From Paraburkholderia sp. C35 (lineage in GTDB: Bacteria > Pseudomonadota > Gammaproteobacteria > Burkholderiales > Burkholderiaceae), in assembly GCF_003121405.1 (NCBI RefSeq), contig NZ_QBUY01000090.1, positions 1 through 38,304 on the forward strand: a stretch of DNA of 38,304 nt. Direction: 5' to 3'. How positions within the stretch are numbered: position 1 is the first letter of the stretch; every line of letters starts with the position of its first letter. The notes under the pieces were generated by a model. The model had not been told where the DNA came from and searched no databases. It saw nothing but the letters and a program-made list of their open reading frames with translations. Below, in pieces: positions 32,466 through 38,304 of the stretch. The position numbers were made by a program, and so were the translations under genes.

Positions 32466-33269
32466 ATGACTGACAACTCCACGAAGCGGCCCGCGCCGGG
32501 AAAGCTGGTGCTGAGTCTGCGCAACATATCCAAGCACTTCGGAGCGGTCTCGGCCCTAACGGACATCGAACTCGACGTACACGCCGGAGAAGTTGTCGCG
32601 GTGGTGGGCGACAACGGCGCAGGCAAATCGACGCTCATCAAGGTGCTGGCAGGCGTGCATCAGCCGAGCTCGGGCACGATCACCTTCGACGGCCGCGAAG
32701 TGACGCTGGCTAACCCGTCAGCGGCGCTCGATCTGGGCATTGCCACGGTGTTTCAGGATCTCGCGCTGTGCGAAAACCTCGATGTGGTCGCCAACATTTT
32801 TCTCGGGCGGGAGCTGAGTCCGATGCGCCTCGACGAAGTATCGATGGAGATGCGGGCATGGACTCTTCTGAACGAATTGTCGGCGCGCATTCCCGATGTG
32901 CGCGATGTGGTCGCATCGCTGTCTGGCGGCCAGCGGCAAACCGTTGCAATCGCGCGTTCGCTGCTGCTCGACCCGAAACTGATCATGCTCGACGAGCCGA
33001 CCGCCGCGCTGGGCGTCGCGCAGACTGCGGAAGTGCTGAATCTCATCGAACGTGTGCGCGATCGCGGGCACGCGGTGATCATCATCAGCCACAACATGGA
33101 AGATGTGCGCGCCGTGGCAGACCGGATCGTCGAGCTCCGGCTCGGCAAGAACAACGGCGTCTTCTATCCCGACTCGTCGAATCAGGAGCTCGTCGCGGCA
33201 ATAACCGGCGCAACCGAAAATGCAGTCTCGCGCCGCGCCGACCGCCGTCAGGCTCCAACAAATGCCTAG
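32466..33269 (+). CDS. ABC importer ATPase, single-domain sugar type, 267 aa
   Basis: Walker A is GDNGAGKST (residues 48-56), the signature LSGGQ is at 152-156 and Walker B LIMLDEP at 172-178, with the switch His in IIISHNMEDV. Only one nucleotide-binding domain is present, so this is half the size of RbsA/XylG-type ATPases and more like the single-domain FrcA type; two copies would act in the complex. It powers uptake with the binding protein and permease. The next start is 25 bases past its stop, so translation is probably linked. Confidence 0.95.
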   Translation: MTDNSTKRPAPGKLVLSLRNISKHFGAVSALTDIELDVHAGEVVAVVGDNGAGKSTLIKVLAGVHQPSSGTITFDGREVTLANPSAALDLGIATVFQDLALCENLDVVANIFLGRELSPMRLDEVSMEMRAWTLLNELSARIPDVRDVVASLSGGQRQTVAIARSLLLDPKLIMLDEPTAALGVAQTAEVLNLIERVRDRGHAVIIISHNMEDVRAVADRIVELRLGKNNGVFYPDSSNQELVAAITGATENAVSRRADRRQAPTNA

Positions 33270-33294
33270 TGAATGGCTAGTGGGAGAAACAGTC

Positions 33295-34578
33295 ATGAGT
33301 AACCAGGTTCAGGGTGCCCCGCAGGGGAATCCACAGAAGCCCGATCGGCCCTCCCAGTTGCTGGATCGCAGCGATGTGCGCGTTAAACACGCCACGGGCA
33401 TCGGAGGCACGGTCTCCGCGTTCGTCGATCAGGTGAAGTCCGGCGATCTGGGTTCGCTGCCCGTCGTCGTAGGCCTCGTCATCATCTGGACCGTTTTCAC
33501 AAGCCTGAATCCGGTCTTCCTGTCTGCCAACAATCTGGTCAACCTGCTCTTCGACTGCTCGACGATCGGGGTCATCTCGCTCGGTATCGTGTGCGTGCTG
33601 ATGGTGGGCGAGATCGACCTGTCCGTCGGTTCAATGAGTGGCTTCGCTTCCGCGCTCGTAGGCATGCTCTGGGTCAACAACGGCTGGCCGGTGGGGTTGG
33701 CGATCGTTGCGGCCATCGTGGTGGGCGCAGTCGTCGGCGCGCTGTATGCATCGCTGCTCAACCGCCTTGGGATGCCAAGCTTCGTAGCGACGCTGGCCGG
33801 GTTGCTGGCTTTGCTCGGGCTGCAACTCTATGTGCTCGGCGCGAGCGGCTCGATCAACCTGCCCTATGGTTCGGCGATGGTCAACCTCGGACAGCTCATC
33901 GTGCTTCCGCCTGTCGCGTCATATGTGATTGCGCTGGTGCCGGGCGTAGTCATGCTGGTCCTCGGGACGCGCACACATCAGCGACGCCGCGCATCGAATC
34001 TCTCGGCGCCGTCGATGAGCAGTCTGCTCACACGCTGCGTTGTCGTTACCGTGCTGCTGGAAGTCGTGGTGGCATACCTGAATCAGGGACGCGGCGTTCC
34101 GCTGCTGTTCGCGCTTTTTCTGGCGCTTGTGGTCGTAATGGACTACATGCTCAGACGCACGCGCTGGGGCCGTTCGATGCACGCAATAGGGGGCAACAAA
34201 GAAGCAGCAAGACGCGCGGGTATCAACGTCAAAGGAATCTATCTGAGCGCCTTTGTGCTCTGCTCGAGTCTCGCGGCGCTCGGGGGTGTCCTGTCGGCAG
34301 CGCGACTCGCATCGGCCAGTCAGCAAGCCGGCTCTGGCGACGTCAACCTCAACGCGATTGCAGCTGCGGTGATTGGCGGCACAAGTCTCTTCGGCGGCCG
34401 CGGCAGTGCGTACTCAGCGGTGCTAGGCATTATCGTCATCCAGTCGATTGCAAGCGGACTGACGCTACTGAACCTGTCGTCCTCGCTGCGTTTCATGATC
34501 ACTGGCGCGGTGTTGGCAATCGCCGTCATTGTCGATTCGCTTGCCCGGCAATCGCGCGTCTCCCACGGGCGCGCGTGA
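33295..34578 (+). CDS. ABC importer permease, XylH/RbsC type, 427 aa
   Basis: After a hydrophilic N-terminal tail of about 60 residues, the protein has ten or more membrane segments. SLGIVCVLMVGEIDLSVGSMSGFASALVG and LLNRLGMPSFVATLAGLLALLGLQLYVLG are typical of the family, as are the cytoplasmic coupling stretch GRSMHAIGGNKEAARRAGINVKGIY and the late NAIAAAVIGGTSLFGGRGSAYSAVLG. It is longer than RbsC (about 320) and in the XylH range, with an extra basic loop and helices near residues 225-285. The ATG at 33295 after GGGAGAAAC is preferred; an earlier in-frame ATG overlaps the ATPase gene. Confidence 0.93.
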   Translation: MSNQVQGAPQGNPQKPDRPSQLLDRSDVRVKHATGIGGTVSAFVDQVKSGDLGSLPVVVGLVIIWTVFTSLNPVFLSANNLVNLLFDCSTIGVISLGIVCVLMVGEIDLSVGSMSGFASALVGMLWVNNGWPVGLAIVAAIVVGAVVGALYASLLNRLGMPSFVATLAGLLALLGLQLYVLGASGSINLPYGSAMVNLGQLIVLPPVASYVIALVPGVVMLVLGTRTHQRRRASNLSAPSMSSLLTRCVVVTVLLEVVVAYLNQGRGVPLLFALFLALVVVMDYMLRRTRWGRSMHAIGGNKEAARRAGINVKGIYLSAFVLCSSLAALGGVLSAARLASASQQAGSGDVNLNAIAAAVIGGTSLFGGRGSAYSAVLGIIVIQSIASGLTLLNLSSSLRFMITGAVLAIAVIVDSLARQSRVSHGRA

Positions 34579-34603
34579 TCTCTACTCTCAAGGAGACGGA
34601 TGA

Positions 34604-35332
34604 ATGACTGACTCAATCGCAGGAAAAGTCGCCGCCATTACGGGCGCAGCGTCGGGTATCGGTCTGGCGTGCGCGCGTGAGCTGCTTGCACATGGCGCCA
34701 AGGTCGTGCTGATCGATCGCGCCAAAGATCGGCTCGATGCGCTTTGCTCGGAGCTTGGGCCCGATGCATTGCCCATCGTCGTCGACCTGCTGAACCCCGC
34801 GGAAGTGTCTGGGCTGCTGCCGCGTATTCTCGATGCAGCCGGCGCCCTCGATATCTTCCACGCGAATGCCGGCGCGTACGTGGGCGGCGATGTGACAGAA
34901 GGCGATCCCGACGCATGGGACCGCATGCTGAACCTGAACATTAATGCCGCGTTCCGTTCCGTGCGCGCCGTCCTTCCGCACATGGTGAAGCAGCAGTCCG
35001 GCGACATCATCTTCACGAGTTCTATCGCAGGAATGGTGCCGGTGGTCTGGGAGCCTATCTACACCGCTTCGAAGTTCGCGGTGCAGGCCTTCGTGCATAC
35101 GACGCGCCGACAGCTCTCGAAGCACGGCGTACGCGTGGGCTCGGTATTGCCGGGACCGGTCGTGACCGCCTTGCTGGACGACTGGCCCAAGGAGAAGATG
35201 GACGAGGCGCTCGCAGCCGGCAGCCTGATGCAGCCGAAGGAAGTGGCCGATTGCGTGCTTTTCATGCTGAGCCGCCCCCGCAATGTGACCGTTCGAGACC
35301 TCGTTATCCTTCCGAACGCGGTCGATCTCTGA
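34604..35332 (+). CDS. Short-chain dehydrogenase/reductase, probable pentitol dehydrogenase, 242 aa
   Basis: The cofactor motif TGAASGIG (13-20), NAG (88-90), Ser 139/140 and Y153-x3-K157 (YTASK) form the classic SDR set. An acidic residue after the second strand (LIDRAK, Asp 38) favours NAD over NADP. With a D-ribulokinase-type kinase downstream, the likely reaction is oxidation of ribitol or D-arabitol to D-ribulose. AAGGAGAC precedes the ATG. It lies 25 bases after the permease gene and within the same operon. The SDR call is firm; the substrate is inferred from context. Confidence 0.9.
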   Translation: MTDSIAGKVAAITGAASGIGLACARELLAHGAKVVLIDRAKDRLDALCSELGPDALPIVVDLLNPAEVSGLLPRILDAAGALDIFHANAGAYVGGDVTEGDPDAWDRMLNLNINAAFRSVRAVLPHMVKQQSGDIIFTSSIAGMVPVVWEPIYTASKFAVQAFVHTTRRQLSKHGVRVGSVLPGPVVTALLDDWPKEKMDEALAAGSLMQPKEVADCVLFMLSRPRNVTVRDLVILPNAVDL

Positions 35333-35358
35333 TACCGGCATCCATGCGAGAGGCACCC

Positions 35359-35412
35359 ATGTCCCTCGACATCGACCCAACGCTCCAGCAGGCAGCAAGC
35401 CATGACTTCTGA
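35359..35412 (+). CDS. Possible 17-residue leader ORF overlapping the kinase start
   Basis: An ATG at 35359 with GAGAGG five bases upstream opens a 17-codon frame (MSLDIDPTLQQAASHDF) that ends in TGA at 35410-35412, eight codons-worth of sequence short of nothing else recognisable and overlapping the kinase ATG at 35402 in another frame. The kinase start itself has only a weak ribosome-binding site. This layout suits translational coupling, but a chance frame this short cannot be excluded. Confidence 0.35.
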   Translation: MSLDIDPTLQQAASHDF

Positions 35413-37030
35413 TGACACAACCCTGGACGCAACGAACGCGCAGTTTGTCGTCGGCGTGGATGTCGGCACCGGCAGCGCGCGCGCAGGCGTCTTCGACCTT
35501 GACGGCCGCATGCTGGCGACGGCGAAGCACGACATCACGCTGGTTCGCGCAAACGGGTCCATCGTTGAACAGTCGAGCACCGAAATCTGGGGTGCCGTCT
35601 GTCACGCCGTCAAGGATGCAATTGCGCAGGCCGACGTATCGCCGGAATGGATCGTCGGGATCGGGTTCGATGCCACCTGCTCGCTGGTCGTGCTCGGCCA
35701 GGGCGGCAAGCCGCTGCCGGTAGGGCCGTCGGAGGAGGCTGAGCGCGACATCATCGTCTGGATGGATCACCGCGCCGTGGAACAGGCGGAACGCATCAAC
35801 GCCACGGGGCACGACATCCTGAAGTATGTGGGCGGCAAGATATCCCCGGAGATGGAAACGCCGAAACTGTTGTGGCTTCTCGAGAATCGTCCCGCCGTAT
35901 TCAACGACGCATGGCAGTTCTTCGATCTCACCGACTTCCTGACGTGGCGTGCGACGGGCGACCTGGCGCGATCCACATGCACGGTCACGTGCAAGTGGAC
36001 TTACCTTGCCCATGAGCGTCGCTGGGACGGCACCTATTTTCGTAGCGTCGGACTGGGTTTGCTGGCAGACGAGGATTTTTCTCGCATTGGGCAGAAGGTG
36101 GTAGAACCCGGCACGCCGTTGGAACACGGCCTGACAGCAGATGCGGCGGCACAACTCGGCTTGCGCGCGGGGACGCCGGTTGCCGCGGGCGTGATCGATG
36201 CGCACGCGGGCGGCATCGGCACGGTGGGTGCCGAAGGCGAGCCGGAAGACTGTCTCGCCTATGTGTTCGGAACGTCGTCGTGCACGATGACTACGACCCG
36301 GGAACCGAAGTTCGTGCCAGGCGTCTGGGGACCGTATTTCTCGGCAATGGTCCCGAACGCCTGGCTCAACGAAGGCGGCCAGTCCGTTGCGGGCGCGGCC
36401 ATTGAAAGGCTGCTTACGCTCCATCCGGCGACCGCCGAGGCGCGCGGCCGTTCCGAGGAGGCGGGACAATCACTCCCCGCTATGCTCGCCAATCTTGCGA
36501 CGCAGGCATCCGATACATTGTCCGATGTCGTGAAACTCGCGCAGGGCGTACATGTAGTCCCTGAATTTCTGGGCAACCGTGCCCCGTTTGCCGATCCGCA
36601 TGCGAGAGCAGTGATCGCGGGCCTCGGCATGGAGACCGACCTCGATAGTCTGGTATCGCTGTATATCGCAGGTATCTGCAGTATCGGCTATGGCTTGCGC
36701 CAGATAGTCGAGACTCAGGCGTCCGCAGGCGCGCCGATCGAACGGGTGATGATCAGCGGAGGCGCGGGACGCCATGATCTCGTCCGCCAGCTGCTCGCCG
36801 ATGCCGTTGGCAAGCCGGTTCTGGCCGTGCGCGCGGAGGAACCCGTTCTTCTCGGCGCCGCGATTCTTGGCGCTGTGGCAGGCGCGCAATTCAACGATGT
36901 GCAGACTGCGATGAACGCTATGTCTCAAGTCAGTAAAGTCTATGAACCCCATCGCGATGTGCGCGCGTTACATGACGCGCGGGTCAGTGCGTTCACGCGT
37001 TTGCAGGCAGTCGCCAGGGAGATTCGTTAG
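35402..37030 (+). CDS. FGGY-family carbohydrate kinase, probable D-ribulokinase, 542 aa
   Basis: The ATP-binding start is VVGVDVGTGSARAGVFD (residues 16-32). TCSLV at 92-96, in GFDATCSLVVLG, is a motif reported for D-ribulokinases of the human FGGY / yeast YDR109C group and absent from L-ribulokinases. Substrate-site stretches follow: IIVWMDHRAVEQAERIN, then DLTDFLTWRATGD. The FGGY C-terminal nucleotide site is RVMISGGAGRHDLVRQLLADAVGKPV. Length fits the group. It phosphorylates D-ribulose to D-ribulose 5-phosphate for the pentose phosphate pathway. It lies 69 bases after the dehydrogenase gene and is the last gene of the operon. A short leader ORF overlaps its start. Confidence 0.92.
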   Translation: MTSDDTTLDATNAQFVVGVDVGTGSARAGVFDLDGRMLATAKHDITLVRANGSIVEQSSTEIWGAVCHAVKDAIAQADVSPEWIVGIGFDATCSLVVLGQGGKPLPVGPSEEAERDIIVWMDHRAVEQAERINATGHDILKYVGGKISPEMETPKLLWLLENRPAVFNDAWQFFDLTDFLTWRATGDLARSTCTVTCKWTYLAHERRWDGTYFRSVGLGLLADEDFSRIGQKVVEPGTPLEHGLTADAAAQLGLRAGTPVAAGVIDAHAGGIGTVGAEGEPEDCLAYVFGTSSCTMTTTREPKFVPGVWGPYFSAMVPNAWLNEGGQSVAGAAIERLLTLHPATAEARGRSEEAGQSLPAMLANLATQASDTLSDVVKLAQGVHVVPEFLGNRAPFADPHARAVIAGLGMETDLDSLVSLYIAGICSIGYGLRQIVETQASAGAPIERVMISGGAGRHDLVRQLLADAVGKPVLAVRAEEPVLLGAAILGAVAGAQFNDVQTAMNAMSQVSKVYEPHRDVRALHDARVSAFTRLQAVAREIR

Positions 37031-37151
37031 CCAGCACCGTGGAACAGCAATGCAAGACTTATTGCCCGCGCGGGTTCGCCTTGACAAGCATAAGTGGCAG
37101 AGCTAGCTTGAATCAGGCTTACGCGGTGTTCGAGTGAGTCGGAGGCCCCTA

Positions 37152-37694
37152 ATGACTCGGAAGCTCATCGTGCTGACGTTGATATCGACGTCGCTTTCCG
37201 GTTCGATTCATCTATCGACCGCGGCTGACGAGAGCACCGCCTCGGGCTCCGACGGGCGGGCCTCTCCTGTGTTCGGCGTGACCCTTCCCGCAGGCTACCG
37301 CGACTGGCAATTTATCAGCGTCGCGCATGAAGCCGGCAATAACAATGATATCCGGGGCATACTCGGAAACGACATCGCAATGAAAGCGATCAAGGAAGGG
37401 ACCCTGCCCTTTCCAGACGGCTCCATCATCGTGCGCTTGGCGTACGAATATGTATCGTCAGATCGGAACAATGCCATTTTCGGCCGGGAGCAGTCGTTCG
37501 TTGCCGGAGCACCAACCAACGTGCAGCTCGAGGTAAAAGACTCAAAGCGTTACGCGAGCACGGGTGGATGGGGTTACGGGCAGTTCGAGAACGGTAGGGC
37601 GAATCCGAGTTTGAAAATCATCAATAGCTGCTTTGCTTGCCACGCGAAATTGCCAGCTTCCGCGGACCTGGTGTTCACGACCTATTCAAGGTAG
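37152..37694 (+). CDS. Cytochrome P460-like exported haem protein, 180 aa
   Basis: An N-terminal signal peptide (MTRKLIVLTLISTSLSGS...STA) is followed by the P460 fold: YRDWQFISVAHEAGNNNDIRGILGND, then KEGTLPFPDGSIIVRLAYEYV, then GWGYGQFENGR. The single haem-attachment motif CFACH (C160, C163, H164) lies near the C-terminus as in the family. It is a periplasmic c-type haem protein; members have been linked to hydroxylamine or nitric oxide chemistry and to redox stress, but the role here is unknown. The ATG at 37152 follows GGAGG and is preferred over the in-frame GTG at 37134. It is a monocistronic gene, 121 bases past the kinase. Confidence 0.87.
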   Translation: MTRKLIVLTLISTSLSGSIHLSTAADESTASGSDGRASPVFGVTLPAGYRDWQFISVAHEAGNNNDIRGILGNDIAMKAIKEGTLPFPDGSIIVRLAYEYVSSDRNNAIFGREQSFVAGAPTNVQLEVKDSKRYASTGGWGYGQFENGRANPSLKIINSCFACHAKLPASADLVFTTYSR

Positions 37695-38152
37695 TTCGGA
37701 GGTCGGGCTGTTGCAATGCAAAGACCGCTTCTCCGACACAACGCGGTGCGCCGACGGGGATTTCATCCGGCAGTGCGCAGTGTTTCGATGGTAGCTTGCA
37801 GGCCGGACGCGGTCATGCCGACAGCCGGCCTGCGCATGGTTTCATTCATCCATGCTCTGGTGGCCGAATACCATACCTTGCTCTTTCCATCGTCAACTGG
37901 TCGCCCCGCCGTCGACTTCCGGCTCTAACCCATTCGACTTGTCTGGACTCATTCCAGTGCGTCGACTTTTCGCGGTTGGCGCACTTTCGCCTTCACTTTG
38001 GCCCCGTCGACAACGCTCGGCGAACATGCCCTCACGATCGTCTCTACGAGCGCCTGAAGTTCCTCGCGCTTCTCGCCCGACGATACGTCAAACAGTTCAA
38101 ACACACCCAGGCCGCGCATTGATTGGACTGGGCGTGCTGCTCGGCAGGTTGA
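37695..38152. other. Gap without supported gene
   Basis: No family pattern is recognised on either strand. A reverse-strand frame (37949-38281) contains an acidic-basic helical stretch, ELQALVETIVRACSP, but it overlaps the MFS remnant and has no clear start. The gap may hold decayed DNA that joins the P460 gene to the truncated MFS gene. Confidence 0.4.
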
Positions 38153-38304
38153 GTTGCGGCGCTGCGAACAGTCCTCAACGCCATGACGCTCTTCTTTTCG
38201 GCCGTCTATTTTCTGTTGCTGGCGGGTCTGTACGGCGTGAGCTTCTGGCTGCCGAGTCTGATCCGGCAAGCAGGCATTCACGACACGCTGACGATCAGCT
38301 GGCT
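38153..38304 (+). pseudogene. 5'-truncated MFS transporter (ACS type), continues beyond window
   Basis: From 38183 the frame reads MTLFFSAVYFLLLAGLYGVSFWLPSLIR and continues RQAGIHDTLTISW to the window edge. This matches the seventh membrane helix region of ACS-type carriers, the same segment that lies around residue 245 of the MFS protein encoded at 4952-6301. Upstream in frame only VAALRTVLNA is seen, then a stop at 38150-38152. The first half of the transporter is missing, so this is probably a pseudogene or a gene broken by deletion. The right end lies outside the window, so the intact length cannot be judged. Confidence 0.65.

Noticed and set aside
34613..36469. 618-codon minus-strand open frame opposite the dehydrogenase and kinase genes
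   Set aside because: It is antisense to two clear family members and has no recognisable motif; it arises from codon bias.
37949..38281. Minus-strand open frame with a helical acidic-basic stretch
   Set aside because: It runs through the MFS remnant on the other strand, lacks a ribosome-binding site and matches no family I know.

Overview
The window looks like chromosome or megaplasmid DNA of a Burkholderiaceae member, most likely Paraburkholderia or Caballeronia. The basis is GC-rich coding sequence, a Burkholderia-type porin, several MFS, LysR and ABC catabolic modules, and gene families typical of that group. No tRNA, rRNA, CRISPR array or replication origin was found. The window is an accessory catabolic region rather than a core block.

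Region 1 (1-4.9 kb) is an orphan zone. It holds a 190-aa protein of unknown function, a membrane protein with an ankyrin-like C-terminus, a 93-aa orphan, a small exported protein and a periplasmic BON-domain protein. Each of the three gaps between the first orphan genes carries a copy of a degenerate dispersed repeat in the same orientation.

Region 2 (4.95-18.2 kb) is the most interesting part and reads as one inducible catabolic system. A leftward porin and MFS carrier face a rightward series: YciI-like protein, beta-hydroxyacid dehydrogenase, alpha/beta hydrolase of the 2,6-dihydroxypseudooxynicotine-hydrolase type, Dabb protein, AAHS-type MFS carrier, GMC oxidoreductase, maleylacetate reductase and hydroxyquinol 1,2-dioxygenase. 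The last two enzymes define the lower pathway, hydroxyquinol to maleylacetate to 3-oxoadipate. The upper pathway matches no route I know: no resorcinol hydroxylase or aromatic decarboxylase is present, and a C-C hydrolase candidate and a GMC enzyme are there instead. Between the two arms lies an unusual regulator, a winged-helix DNA-binding domain fused to a solute-binding-protein domain with no signal peptide. The same 18-bp palindromic sequence occurs upstream of the porin and upstream of the rightward genes, so it is a good operator candidate for this regulator.

Region 3 (18.4-20.8 kb) is a complete IS1182-family element with 19-bp terminal inverted repeats and a 4-bp duplication (GACC). 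It carries an extra antisense ORF and is followed by a frameshifted remnant of a 2-hydroxyacid dehydrogenase gene.

Region 4 (21.2-29.7 kb) holds a cardiolipin synthase and AI-2E-type permease pair, an amidase plus AtoE-type carrier operon with a divergent LysR regulator, and a second LysR gene divergent from a thioredoxin-fold peroxiredoxin.

Region 5 (30.2-37.0 kb) is a pentitol-type operon: AraC regulator, periplasmic binding protein, single-domain ABC ATPase, permease, short-chain dehydrogenase and FGGY kinase. The kinase carries the TCSLV motif associated with D-ribulokinases. The simplest reading is ribitol or D-arabitol uptake, oxidation to D-ribulose and phosphorylation to D-ribulose 5-phosphate. 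The window ends with a cytochrome P460-like protein and a 5'-truncated MFS transporter fragment that runs off the edge.
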